Assembly (NCBI RefSeq): GCF_030411955.1
Contig: NZ_JASNRA010000012.1
Location: 102,419-166,418 of the forward strand
Direction of reading: 5' to 3'
DNA length: 64,000 nucleotides
Origin: Massilia sp. YIM B02443
GTDB taxonomy: Bacteria; Pseudomonadota; Gammaproteobacteria; Burkholderiales; Burkholderiaceae_D
The notes under the pieces: generated by a model
What the model saw: the letters and a program-made list of their open reading frames with translations, nothing else
What the model was told of the DNA's origin: nothing
The model's database searches: none
Position numbers and translations under genes: made by a program
In this document: one piece after another, positions 19,259 to 28,169 of the stretch
How positions within the stretch are numbered: position 1 is the stretch's first letter
How the letters are laid out: every line of letters begins with the position of its first letter

Positions 19259-22132
19259 ATGTCCCGATTGAAAGTCAAGCCGATCTGCGCCGCCATCATG
19301 TTGATGTCGGCGTACGGCGCGCCCGCGCTGGCGCAGACCGCTCCCGCGAGCGAAGGCGCAACTACCGCAGCCCCGGCCAGCGCGCCGGCGGCCGTCCAGG
19401 TAGCGCCTGCCGCGGCGTCTGCGCAGGCTGCCCAGGCAGCGCCGACCGCGCAAGATGCGGCGGCGCCAGCGCCAGTCGCAGCGCCGGCTCCGGCCAATGC
19501 GGCCGTGGTCCAGGTGACCGGCCTGCGCCAGAGCCTGCGCTCGGCCGAGACGATCAAGCGGGACGCGGTGCAGGTGGTCGACGCCATCAACGCCGACGAC
19601 ATCGGCAAGTTCCCCGACCGCGCAGCCGGCGACGCACTGCAGCGCGTCGCCGGCGTGCAGGTGGGGCGCGATCGCGGCCAGACCAGCACCGTGATCATCC
19701 GCGGCCTGCCGGACGTGGCCACCACGCTGGACGGCAACGAGATCTTCACCGCGGCCGGGCGCCGCCTGGCCTACCAGGACTTGCCGGTGCAGTCGATCGG
19801 CGGCATGGAAGTGTATAAATCGGCCACCGCCAACCAGTTCGAGGGCGGCATCGCCGGCGCGGTCAACATCCGCCTGCGCAACCCGTTCGACAACAAGGGC
19901 TTCACCGCCACCGGCTACGTCGAGGACCGCCTGAACAAGACCAACGGCAGCAGCGCCACCAAGAACAAGCACAATCCGGGCGGCGGCTTCCTGGTCAGCA
20001 ACCGCTGGGACACCGACTTCGGCGAGATGGGCGCGCTGTTCGACGTCGCCGTCAACCGCGAGAACTGGGCCTATCCGGTGCAGTACAACGACCGCCCGAC
20101 CAATGTGTTCTCGGTGAACCCGGACGGCACCGCCGTGCGCCTGGGCGAAACCGGTCCCTTCACGCCGGCGCGCGCCGGCGACGTGCTGGGCCAGCTGCCC
20201 AACATCGGCGGCATCTACAACAGCGGCGAGCGCGAACGTCAGAGCATCCACGGCGCCTTCCAGTGGAAGATCAACCCCAACTGGCAAGCCAGCGCCCAGT
20301 ACCTGGGCATGGGCTACCAGGGCCGCAACGCGGTCAACTACATCATGAGCAACGTCACCTGGGCGCCGCGCCTGACCGACGTCGTGATGGCGCCCGGTGG
20401 TAGCGGCAACTGCGCGCTGGGCGGCACCGTGTGCCCGATCCTGTCGGCCAATGCCCCGGGCGCCCAGTTCGGCGGGGCGTACGACTGGGATCCGTACAGC
20501 GCCACCAGCACCTGGGGCCAGAACGAACGCACCACCACCCACTACCTGAACCTGGGCCTGAAGTACGCCAACGGACCGCTCTCGGTCGATTCGCAGCTGG
20601 GCTACACCAAGTCGAAATTCGTCAACGACACCCTGATCGTCGACCAGCAGGTGCCTGGCGCCAGCGCCAGCGTCTACGCCTATGGCCGCGACGGCCACGG
20701 CGGCTTCAACAGCATCACCACCCCGGGCAGCGCCAACGCCATGCGCGACCCGAGCCAGTACGTGCTGCGCGGCCTGGTGCAGAACTGGAACGAGCAGGCC
20801 GGCGACCAGCTGCAATGGCGCAGCGACGCCATCTATCGCCTGGGCGGCGACGGCTTCTTCAACGCGATCCTGGGCGGCGTGCGCCTGTCCTCGCGCAAGG
20901 CCAGCTACCACGGCGCCGAAGGCCATTCCGACTTCACCGGCGCGGTGCGTCCGACCCCACTGGGCCTGTTCGGCAGCGACTTCCAGCAGATCGTGCCGGG
21001 CCTGGACCGCCTGGGTGGCCCCTGGGCCACGCCGTCGAGCGACTACCTGATCGACAATGCCGACGCCGTGCGCGAGGCGTATGGCGCGGGAACGGGCCGG
21101 GTGCCGGACGATCCGGCGCGCCTGTTCGACCAGCGCGAGCGCAGCGCCACGCTGTACCTGGCGGGCCGCTTCAAGACCGACGTTGCAGGCGTGGAGGTCA
21201 GCGGTGAAGTCGGCGCGCGCGCGATCCGCCTGAACCGCAAGCTGCAGGGCCAGAGCCGCATCGGCGACGTGGTGTCCGATGTCGACCTGTCGACCTATGA
21301 AACCAACTTCCTGCCGAGCGCCTCGGCGGTGGTGGCCTGGACCGACGCCTGGCAGTCGCACCTCTCGGTCGGCAAGACCATCACCCGTCCCGACTTCGGC
21401 CAGCTCAACCCGGCCCTGTCGCTGATTCCGCCGACCGTCAACGCACCCGGCAGCGGCGGCGCCGGCAATCCGGAACTCGACCCGACCCGCTCGACCAACA
21501 TCGACGCCACGCTCGAGTACTACTTCCAGAAGAACGGCTACGCCCAGATCGCGCTGTTCCACCGCGACATCGACGGCTACCTGCAAAGCTTCACCAACGA
21601 TGAAGTCATCGACGGCCAGACCTACCGCGTGACGCGCCCGCAGAACTCGGGCAAGGGCACCTTGAAGGGCGCCGAATTCGGCATCCAGAAGTTCTTCGAC
21701 TTCCTGCCGGGCGCCTGGAGCGGACTGGGTGCGCAGTTCAACTACACCTGGATCGACGGCGAGAACGAGTCCAAGACCAGCTTCGGCAGCGACACGTTCA
21801 CCAAGACGCCGCTGGTGGGCGTGGCCAAGCAGAACTACAACGTGGCGCTGCTGTACGAAGGCAGCGGCTTTACCGCGCGCCTGGCGGCAACCCGCCGCGG
21901 CGACTTCGTCGAGCAGATCGCCGAGGCGCCGTACAACCAGGACCGCATCGTCAAGGCCAACACCTTCGTCGACCTGAGCATCGGCTACGAGATCAACGAC
22001 AAGGTGTCGCTGCAATTCGATGCGATCAACCTGACCCGCGCCAAGTTCGAAAGCGAGCTGGGTCCCTACCAGCCGCGCGACATCCGCTACAACCCGACCA
22101 CGTATGGCGTGAGCCTGCGCTTCCGGATGTAA
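19259..22132 (+). CDS. TonB-dependent outer-membrane receptor
   Basis: A 957-residue receptor. A signal peptide ends near ALAQ, followed by an unusual Ala/Pro-rich spacer of about 55 residues. The plug then starts at VVQVTGLRQSLRSAE and contains IGKFPDRAAGDALQRVAGVQV, and a 22-strand-type barrel ends in the aromatic FRM. This layout matches the large TonB receptors for oligosaccharides found in Xanthomonas, Caulobacter and Massilia. Its place inside the GH43/ABC locus suggests uptake of arabino-oligosaccharides. AAGGAGAAAG precedes the ATG. Its own terminator lies at 22161-22195. Confidence 0.92.
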   Translation: MSRLKVKPICAAIMLMSAYGAPALAQTAPASEGATTAAPASAPAAVQVAPAAASAQAAQAAPTAQDAAAPAPVAAPAPANAAVVQVTGLRQSLRSAETIKRDAVQVVDAINADDIGKFPDRAAGDALQRVAGVQVGRDRGQTSTVIIRGLPDVATTLDGNEIFTAAGRRLAYQDLPVQSIGGMEVYKSATANQFEGGIAGAVNIRLRNPFDNKGFTATGYVEDRLNKTNGSSATKNKHNPGGGFLVSNRWDTDFGEMGALFDVAVNRENWAYPVQYNDRPTNVFSVNPDGTAVRLGETGPFTPARAGDVLGQLPNIGGIYNSGERERQSIHGAFQWKINPNWQASAQYLGMGYQGRNAVNYIMSNVTWAPRLTDVVMAPGGSGNCALGGTVCPILSANAPGAQFGGAYDWDPYSATSTWGQNERTTTHYLNLGLKYANGPLSVDSQLGYTKSKFVNDTLIVDQQVPGASASVYAYGRDGHGGFNSITTPGSANAMRDPSQYVLRGLVQNWNEQAGDQLQWRSDAIYRLGGDGFFNAILGGVRLSSRKASYHGAEGHSDFTGAVRPTPLGLFGSDFQQIVPGLDRLGGPWATPSSDYLIDNADAVREAYGAGTGRVPDDPARLFDQRERSATLYLAGRFKTDVAGVEVSGEVGARAIRLNRKLQGQSRIGDVVSDVDLSTYETNFLPSASAVVAWTDAWQSHLSVGKTITRPDFGQLNPALSLIPPTVNAPGSGGAGNPELDPTRSTNIDATLEYYFQKNGYAQIALFHRDIDGYLQSFTNDEVIDGQTYRVTRPQNSGKGTLKGAEFGIQKFFDFLPGAWSGLGAQFNYTWIDGENESKTSFGSDTFTKTPLVGVAKQNYNVALLYEGSGFTARLAATRRGDFVEQIAEAPYNQDRIVKANTFVDLSIGYEINDKVSLQFDAINLTRAKFESELGPYQPRDIRYNPTTYGVSLRFRM

Positions 22133-22160
22133 TGCACGATGTCGGGTAAAACGTAAGCAC

Positions 22161-22195
22161 GCCGCCAGCGTCCACCAGGACCCTGGCGGCTTTTT
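22161..22195 (+). terminator. Rho-independent terminator after the TonB receptor gene
   Basis: Arms GCCGCCAG (22161-22168) and CTGGCGGC (22183-22190) are followed by TTTTT. It separates the receptor from the second GH43 gene, so that gene may depend on read-through or its own promoter. Confidence 0.75.
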
Positions 22196-22225
22196 CATGG
22201 AATCCACCCAGCAGCAGGAGCCGCA

Positions 22226-23179
22226 ATGCAGCGAACCTACCAGAACCCGGTCTATCCCGACACCATGGCCGATCCCTTCGTGCTGAAACACGAGGGCGTG
22301 TACTACGCCTACGGCACCGCGCCCGGCGGCGCCGACGGACGCCAGATTCCGGTGCTGCGCTCGACCGACCTGGTCGAATGGGAGCCGCTCGGCCATTGCC
22401 TGCAGCCGAACGGCGGCGCGCATTACTGGGCGCCCGAAGTGGCGACGCACGGCGGGAGCTTCTATATGTACTACTCGTCCGGCTCGGCGCCGGAGGGCAC
22501 CGACCAGCAGCTGCGGGTGGCGGTAGCCGACCATCCGGCCGGGCCGTTCACCGATACCGGCCATATCCTGGTCCCGGATCAACCGTTCTCGATCGACGCC
22601 CATCCTTTCCGTGACACGGACGGCCAGTGGTACCTGTTCTACTGCGTCGACTTCCTCGAGCTGGAAGACGACCATCGGGTCGGCACCGGCATCGTGGCCG
22701 ACCGCCTGCTCGACATGACCACGCTGGCGGGCGACCCGCAGGTGGTGGTGCGCCCGCACCACGACTGGCACGTGTTCCGCAAGGGCCGCACCATGTACGG
22801 CCGGGTATTCGACTGGCACACGGTGGAGGGCGCGTCGGTGTTGCATCACGACGGCAAGTACTACTGCTTTTACAGCGGCGGCGCCTGGGAGAAGGACAAC
22901 TATGGCGTCAGCTACGTGGTGGCCGATCATCCGCTCGGACCCTATCGCCGGCCCGAGGGCGGGCACGAGGCGCTCCTGATGCGCAGCCGCGCCGGCGCCG
23001 CGATCGGGCCGGGCCACAACAGTTTTACCACGTCACCCGACGGCAGCCAGACCTGGATCGTCTACCACGCCTGGGACGTGGCGCAGACCACGCGCCGCAT
23101 GTGCATCGACCGGCTGCAGTGGAAGGGCGGCGTGCCGCTGACTAGCGGGCCGAGTCACGAACGGCAGCCGGCGCCCTGA
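22226..23179 (+). CDS. Cytosolic glycoside hydrolase family 43
   Basis: A 317-residue GH43 enzyme without a signal peptide. Catalytic residues are Asp16 (MADPF), Asp124 (SIDAHPF) and Glu201 (TVEGAS). Start supported by GGAG shortly upstream. It is clearly different from the secreted GH43 at 13.6 kb, so the locus seems to work in two steps: trimming outside, import, then final cleavage in the cytosol. Activity could be alpha-L-arabinofuranosidase or beta-xylosidase. Confidence 0.88.
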   Translation: MQRTYQNPVYPDTMADPFVLKHEGVYYAYGTAPGGADGRQIPVLRSTDLVEWEPLGHCLQPNGGAHYWAPEVATHGGSFYMYYSSGSAPEGTDQQLRVAVADHPAGPFTDTGHILVPDQPFSIDAHPFRDTDGQWYLFYCVDFLELEDDHRVGTGIVADRLLDMTTLAGDPQVVVRPHHDWHVFRKGRTMYGRVFDWHTVEGASVLHHDGKYYCFYSGGAWEKDNYGVSYVVADHPLGPYRRPEGGHEALLMRSRAGAAIGPGHNSFTTSPDGSQTWIVYHAWDVAQTTRRMCIDRLQWKGGVPLTSGPSHERQPAP

Positions 23180-23248
23180 CACCGGGACACGGCGGGTCGC
23201 ACCGCGCCCGCATGTTATACTGGCACCGTTATCATCTCTGACGTGTGT

Positions 23249-23593
23249 ATGCGACGATTATTCGTCATCTGGCTGATCCTGCTGTTTCCCCTGAATGTCC
23301 TGGCGATGTCGATGTCGGTCGCCGCGTTCCAGCACGACCAGCCCAGCGCGCTGCAACACGTCGAGCCGGCGACGCCCGTCGCCGACACCTTGTTCTCCCA
23401 TCTGTTCGACACCCAGAACGGCGGCGACCTCGATTCCGACGAGCCGCCCGCCGTGGCCGACCTGCATGACCAGGTCAATGAAGAAGACAAGCTGCAACTG
23501 GTGCTGCTACCCGGCAGCAGCATCGCGGCCAGCGCGCCGCTACCGCGCGCGCAGTCTGCCTTCCCTCCGCTGAAACCGCCTCCCACGCTGTAA
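23249..23593 (+). CDS. Small secreted hypothetical protein
   Basis: A 114-residue protein with a clear signal peptide (RRLFVIWLILLFPLNVLA), then an acidic, Asp/His-containing mature part ending in a Pro-rich tail (PPLKPPPTL). No family recognised. The ATG at 23249 is preferred over an in-frame GTG six bases before it. A possible -10 TATACT lies just upstream at 23216-23221. It is closed by a strong hairpin terminator, so it is a single-gene unit. Confidence 0.6.
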   Translation: MRRLFVIWLILLFPLNVLAMSMSVAAFQHDQPSALQHVEPATPVADTLFSHLFDTQNGGDLDSDEPPAVADLHDQVNEEDKLQLVLLPGSSIAASAPLPRAQSAFPPLKPPPTL

Positions 23594-23600
23594 GCCGCTG

Positions 23601-23673
23601 CCCGGCATGGCGCCGCCGCGTGTGTCCTTCGTGACGCGCACGCCGCCGGCCATGCCCGGGCCCGACTTTTTTT
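23601..23673 (+). terminator. Large hairpin terminator before the TerC-like gene
   Basis: Outer arms CCCGGCATGGC (23601-23611) and GCCATGCCCGGG (23649-23660, one extra C) enclose further GC-rich pairing, and seven T follow at 23667-23673. Confidence 0.65.
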
Positions 23674-23763
23674 CCCGCCGCGCCGCGCGAACGACGTCTT
23701 GCATCGTCCCGCCGCATGTGCAGCGGCCGGGAGTAACGTGAACTTATCAAATGAGGCAATGAC

Positions 23764-25353
23764 ATGGAATGGCTATTCGACCCGACCATCTGGGCGGGCC
23801 TGTTGACACTGGTGGTCCTGGAGATCGTGCTCGGGATCGACAACCTGATTTTCATCGCGATCCTGGCCGACAAGCTGCCGCCGCACCAGCGCGACAAAGC
23901 GCGCCTGATCGGCCTGTCGCTGGCGATGGCGATGCGCCTTGGCCTGCTGACGATCGTCTCATGGCTGGTCACGCTCACCACGCCCTTGTTCTCGGTCGGT
24001 CCGCTGTCGTTCTCCGGGCGCGACCTGATTTTGCTGATCGGCGGCGTGTTCCTGCTGTTCAAGGCGACGGTCGAGCTGCACGAACGTCTGGAAGGCGTGA
24101 CCCACGTCGCCACCCAGTCCAAGGTGTACGCCGGCTTCGCCGCCGTGGTGGCGCAGATCGTGGTGCTGGACGCCGTGTTCTCGCTCGACGCGGTGATCAC
24201 CGCCGTGGGCATGGTCGACGAGCTGGGCGTGATGATGGCGGCGGTGGTGATCTCGATCGGCGTCATGATCCTGGCCTCCAAGCCGCTGACGCGCTTCGTC
24301 AACGCGCACCCGACGGTGGTGGTGCTGTGCCTGAGCTTCCTGCTCATGATCGGCCTGAGCCTGGTGGCCGAAGGCCTGGGCTTCCACATTCCCAAGGGTT
24401 ACCTGTACGCCGCGATCGGCTTCTCGATCCTGATCGAGGCCCTGAACCAGTTCGCGCGCCGTAACTTCCTCAAGAATGAGGCGCGTGTGCCGCTGCGCGA
24501 GCGCACCGCCGAAAGCGTGCTGCGCCTGATGGGCAGCCGCAAGCGGTCCGAAACGGTGGAGGCCCCGGAAGAGGGCGAAGCAGCGGCGCAAGACGCGTTC
24601 GCGGTCGAAGAGCGCAATATGGTCAGCGGCGTGCTGACGCTGGCCGACCGCTCGATCCGCTCGATCATGACGCCGCGCGCCGACATGTCGTGGATCGACC
24701 TCGAAGCCGCGCCCGAAGACATCCTGCGCCAGTTGCAGGAAACCCCGCATGGCCTGCTGCCGGTGTCCCGCGGACAGCTCGATAACGTGGTCGGCATCGC
24801 CCGCACCAAGGACCTGATGGGCACCCTGGCCATGCACGGCTGGATCGACGCCACGGCCGGCAATACCATCCGTGCGCCGATCGTGCTGCCCGATACCGCC
24901 GGCGTCCTGAAAGCGATCGACACGCTCAAGCGCGCCCACGGCCAGCTGGTGCTGGTGCTGGACGAATTCGGCGTGGTCCAGGGCCTCCTGACGCCGGTCG
25001 ACATCCTGGAAGCGATCGCCGGCGAATTCCCCGACGAGGACGAGCAGCCGGCGATCCGGCCGCAGGCCGATGGCAGCTGGGAAGTCGACGGCAGCGCCGA
25101 CCTGCACCTGCTGGAGCAGGTGCTGGAAACCGATGTCCTGGTCAGCGACGACGCCGACTACACCTCGCTGGCGGGCCTGCTGCTGGCGCGCTTCGAGACC
25201 ATGCCGCAGGTCGGCCAGGCGCTGGAACTGGACGGCCTGCGCTTCGAGGTGCTGGCCATCGAGGAGCGCCGCATCGCGCGCGTCGCGGTGCGCCGCCTGG
25301 ATCCGACCGCAGAGCAGGACTCGGCGGATGCCGAGACCGAAGCAAAACCCTGA
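23764..25353 (+). CDS. TerC-family membrane protein with CBS and CorC/HlyC domains
   Basis: A 529-residue protein. The N-terminal half has about seven membrane helices of the TerC family, with the acidic intramembrane motif [12 protein letters not shown]. Residues about 290-420 carry a CBS pair ([16 protein letters not shown]..., [24 protein letters not shown]), and the end is a transporter-associated CorC_HlyC domain. This layout is that of the E. coli YoaE/YegH proteins, thought to export metal ions such as manganese. It forms a likely pair with htpX, 27 bases downstream. Confidence 0.88.
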   Translation: MEWLFDPTIWAGLLTLVVLEIVLGIDNLIFIAILADKLPPHQRDKARLIGLSLAMAMRLGLLTIVSWLVTLTTPLFSVGPLSFSGRDLILLIGGVFLLFKATVELHERLEGVTHVATQSKVYAGFAAVVAQIVVLDAVFSLDAVITAVGMVDELGVMMAAVVISIGVMILASKPLTRFVNAHPTVVVLCLSFLLMIGLSLVAEGLGFHIPKGYLYAAIGFSILIEALNQFARRNFLKNEARVPLRERTAESVLRLMGSRKRSETVEAPEEGEAAAQDAFAVEERNMVSGVLTLADRSIRSIMTPRADMSWIDLEAAPEDILRQLQETPHGLLPVSRGQLDNVVGIARTKDLMGTLAMHGWIDATAGNTIRAPIVLPDTAGVLKAIDTLKRAHGQLVLVLDEFGVVQGLLTPVDILEAIAGEFPDEDEQPAIRPQADGSWEVDGSADLHLLEQVLETDVLVSDDADYTSLAGLLLARFETMPQVGQALELDGLRFEVLAIEERRIARVAVRRLDPTAEQDSADAETEAKP

Positions 25354-25380
25354 ATTATTTTTGAACCCGAAAGGAAATCC

Positions 25381-26256
25381 ATGAAACGCGTTATTTTGTT
25401 CCTCGCCACCAACGTGGCCATCATGCTCGTGCTGAGCGTGAGCGCCAGCCTGCTGGGCGTGAACCGCTTCCTCACCAGTAATGGCCTGAACCTGGGCATG
25501 CTGCTGGCCTTCGCCGCCCTGATGGGTTTTGGCGGCGCCTTCATCTCGCTCCTGATCTCGAAGCCGATCGCCAAGTGGTCGACCGGCGCGCGCGTGATCG
25601 AGCAGCCGTCCAACAGCACCGAGCAGTGGCTGCTTAATACCGTCGCCGCGCAGGCGCAGAAGGCCGGTATCGGCATACCGGAAGTGGCGATCTACGAGGG
25701 TGAGCCGAACGCCTTCGCCACCGGCGCCACCAAGAACAGCTCACTGGTTGCGGTGTCGACCGGCCTGCTGCAGTCGATGAACCAGGACGAGGTCGAGGCG
25801 GTGCTGGCGCACGAAGTGGCCCACATCGCCAACGGCGACATGGTGACGCTGACCCTGATCCAGGGCGTGGTCAACACCTTCGTCATCTTCCTGGCGCGCA
25901 TCGTCGGCTATTTTGTCGACAGCATGCTGCGCAAGAACGACGAAGAGTCGTCCGGCCCCGGCATCGGCTACATGGTCACCGTGGTCGTGTGCGAGATCGT
26001 GTTCGGCATCCTGGCCAGCATCATCGTGGCCTGGTTCTCGCGCCAGCGCGAATTCCGCGCCGACCGCGGCGCCGCCACCATCATGGGCCGCGCCCAGCCG
26101 ATGGTCGCCGCGCTGCGCCGCCTGGGCGGCATCGCCGAGGGCGAACTGCCGAAGAACATGAGCGCCTTCGGCATCTCGGGCAAGGGCGGCGCGCTGGCGC
26201 TGTTCTCGAGCCATCCGCCGATCGAAGAGCGTATCGCGGCGCTGCAGTCGCGCTGA
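25381..26256 (+). CDS. htpX: Membrane zinc protease HtpX
   Basis: A 291-residue membrane protease. It has two N-terminal helices, the zinc motif HEVAH (H144, E145, H148), a third ligand in the REFRADRGA segment, and two further hydrophobic stretches around 155-215. HtpX degrades misfolded inner-membrane proteins under stress. The length matches the family. AAAGGAAA precedes the ATG. Confidence 0.95.
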   Translation: MKRVILFLATNVAIMLVLSVSASLLGVNRFLTSNGLNLGMLLAFAALMGFGGAFISLLISKPIAKWSTGARVIEQPSNSTEQWLLNTVAAQAQKAGIGIPEVAIYEGEPNAFATGATKNSSLVAVSTGLLQSMNQDEVEAVLAHEVAHIANGDMVTLTLIQGVVNTFVIFLARIVGYFVDSMLRKNDEESSGPGIGYMVTVVVCEIVFGILASIIVAWFSRQREFRADRGAATIMGRAQPMVAALRRLGGIAEGELPKNMSAFGISGKGGALALFSSHPPIEERIAALQSR

Positions 26257-26280
26257 GCGCCTGAGCGATCGTGCGGTCCG

Positions 26281-27006
26281 CTAACGCTTCGGCGCGCAGC
26301 GGATCGCGAAATCGACGTGGTAATGCTCGTCGTGGCGCACCCACGGCTTGGTCGCCATGAACGGCAGCGACTTGATGCGCGGCCCGGCCGGCGTATCGAA
26401 CAGGTGCCGGGCCAGCGCCGGATCGAAGATCACGCGCTTGATGGCGGCATTGTGCTTGCGCGCCTGCTGGTTCAGCTGGTCCAGGTGCGCGGCCAGCGCG
26501 GCGTAGTCGATGCGCAGCTTGCCCAGCACGCCCTTGCTGTCGAATTCGAGGTCGTAGCCGAAACGGTTGGCGGCCGAGGCGGGCAGGGTGGCCGGGCTGC
26601 CGTCGCTGGCGCGCACCGGCACCATGAAGTCGACCGAGGTCCCGGTCTCGTGGGTGCGGTGCGGCGGCATCGGGCCGCCGTTGCGCAGGCCGGTCTCGCC
26701 GTACACGTAGGTGACGCCGGGCTGGATCGCTTCCAGCTCGCGGTAGCTGGCGGCGACGATGTCGCGCACCGTCGTGTGCACGTAGGTGCGGCCCAAGTGC
26801 ACACCCAGGGCCGAATAGGCCGAGAAGTTGCGCCCGGACGCCGGCAGAGTCACGGCGCCTTCGATGCGGCCGCTGTCCGTGGTGCCGAAGCAGGTGCTGG
26901 CCGTGGCGCTTGTCGGCGCCAGCAAAGCGGCGCAGGCCGCGGCGGCCGACAACTGCGCCAGGATGCGCGATGCCGCGCGGTGTATGCGTGCCGAATGCTG
27001 GTTCAT
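26281..27006 (-). CDS. MepA-like LAS-type murein peptidase, exported
   Basis: A 241-residue protein with an N-terminal hydrophobic export signal ending near ATAS. It shows the zinc-peptidase pattern HETGTSVDF and, near the C-terminus, HDEHYHVDF, which is the HxxGxxxD ... HxH arrangement of LAS enzymes such as MepA (M74) and the M15 family. NGGPMPPH before the first motif also fits MepA. It probably cleaves peptidoglycan cross-links in the periplasm. It points toward htpX; the two are convergent with 24 bases between stops. Confidence 0.72.
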   Translation of the reverse strand: MNQHSARIHRAASRILAQLSAAAACAALLAPTSATASTCFGTTDSGRIEGAVTLPASGRNFSAYSALGVHLGRTYVHTTVRDIVAASYRELEAIQPGVTYVYGETGLRNGGPMPPHRTHETGTSVDFMVPVRASDGSPATLPASAANRFGYDLEFDSKGVLGKLRIDYAALAAHLDQLNQQARKHNAAIKRVIFDPALARHLFDTPAGPRIKSLPFMATKPWVRHDEHYHVDFAIRCAPKR

Positions 27007-27158
27007 GTGGTGTCCGGGTTCGTCAGAAACATTTAGTTCTATCCGAGAAACTGCCTTGCAGCAATCATACCTCCGCCGTTCGTTTGATCGTCCGCAAGAC
27101 CCACATCATTCATTCGTCGTGCTGTCGCATTCCAGCCGCGCTTCTCCAGCCTCATTCA

Positions 27159-28169
27159 TTATGGCCGCGCAATGCCCGGCACTCCAACCCGGATCGCGCG
27201 CGAAAAATCGGATCCATCGCGGTCGGTCGCCAGCGCGCGCTGGTTGATGTAGCCGCGCTCGTGCAGTTCGGCGAACGGATGGTCCGGCGTCAGCGCGCCC
27301 TGGTCGTAGGCGTATTCGGCGAAGTGGCCGGAGGCCAGCAGGCGCCAGTCGAGCGGCAGCCCGGGCGAGATGCGGCGCGCCAGTTCGAACAGGATGGTGG
27401 TGCAATTGCTGGTCAGGGTGTTGTACCACTCGGGGTGGTGACGCAGCTTCTCGGCCCGCTCCAGATAGTCGAGCAGCACCGCGCGCAGGTGTTCCGGTTT
27501 TGCCCGCAGGCGGTACAGGTAGACCTGCTCGCCGCGCACATTGCTGCGCGTGCGCACGATGTCGCGCTCGTCGGCGGCGACGATCACTTGCTCGAAGTTG
27601 CGGAAGAACCCGCCGATGGCGGAGAACGATTCCTGGCGCTCCTTGCGGATCTCGAGCGAGAACACCAGCTTCTTCCCGTCCCTGAACTCGAACGCGATCA
27701 GGGTGTGCGCGATGTGCGGCCCCATCCAGTACGACAAGATCAGGTCGGCCGACTCCAGCTTGCGCAGGTCGTACTGGCGGGTCTCCCAGCGCGGCGTGTA
27801 GTCGGTCTCGCTGCGCCAGTCGAAGTTGCGCACGTTGTCGATGGTGACGATGTCGCCGTCGACGTGCGCTTCGAGCATCCGGGCGACATCGTCGGCCCAC
27901 ACGCGGTCATGCGAGGGCGTCAAGCCCTGATACCAGGCGCCCATGGCCACCACGCCGACCGCGCAGGCCAGCAGCGCCTGGCGCCAGTAGCGGCGCGCGG
28001 GTGCGAGCAGCATCACCGCCAGCACGGCCGATCCCAGCAGGCACCAGACGGCGCCGAAGGCCAGCGCCCATGGGCGCGACAGCTGGAACCACAGCGCCAG
28101 CACGCCCCAGCCGGTGACCAGGAGGACGACCAGCGACAGGAGTCCGGCCACAAGACCGCGCGCCCACAT
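27159..28169 (-). CDS. DUF4105 inner-membrane protein
   Basis: A 336-residue protein with three N-terminal membrane helices (about residues 5-80) and a soluble domain of the DUF4105 family: conserved NVRNFDWRSETDY, SYWMGPHIAHTLIAFEF, and YNTLTSNCTTILFELAR with a candidate catalytic Cys. The fold is thought to be papain/NlpC-like or lipoprotein-related, but the role is unknown. Its ATG shares one base with the stop of the NCS2 permease gene upstream (TGATG), so the two are coupled. Confidence 0.82.
   Translation of the reverse strand: MWARGLVAGLLSLVVLLVTGWGVLALWFQLSRPWALAFGAVWCLLGSAVLAVMLLAPARRYWRQALLACAVGVVAMGAWYQGLTPSHDRVWADDVARMLEAHVDGDIVTIDNVRNFDWRSETDYTPRWETRQYDLRKLESADLILSYWMGPHIAHTLIAFEFRDGKKLVFSLEIRKERQESFSAIGGFFRNFEQVIVAADERDIVRTRSNVRGEQVYLYRLRAKPEHLRAVLLDYLERAEKLRHHPEWYNTLTSNCTTILFELARRISPGLPLDWRLLASGHFAEYAYDQGALTPDHPFAELHERGYINQRALATDRDGSDFSRAIRVGVPGIARP

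Noticed and set aside
19175..23017. A 1280-codon frame antisense to the TonB receptor and GH43 genes
   Set aside because: Composition artefact; the plus-strand genes have signal peptides and catalytic motifs.
23594..23763. Manganese (yybP-ykoY) riboswitch before the TerC gene
   Set aside because: The leader has no recognisable yybP-ykoY core; the hairpin with T run is a terminator of the upstream gene.
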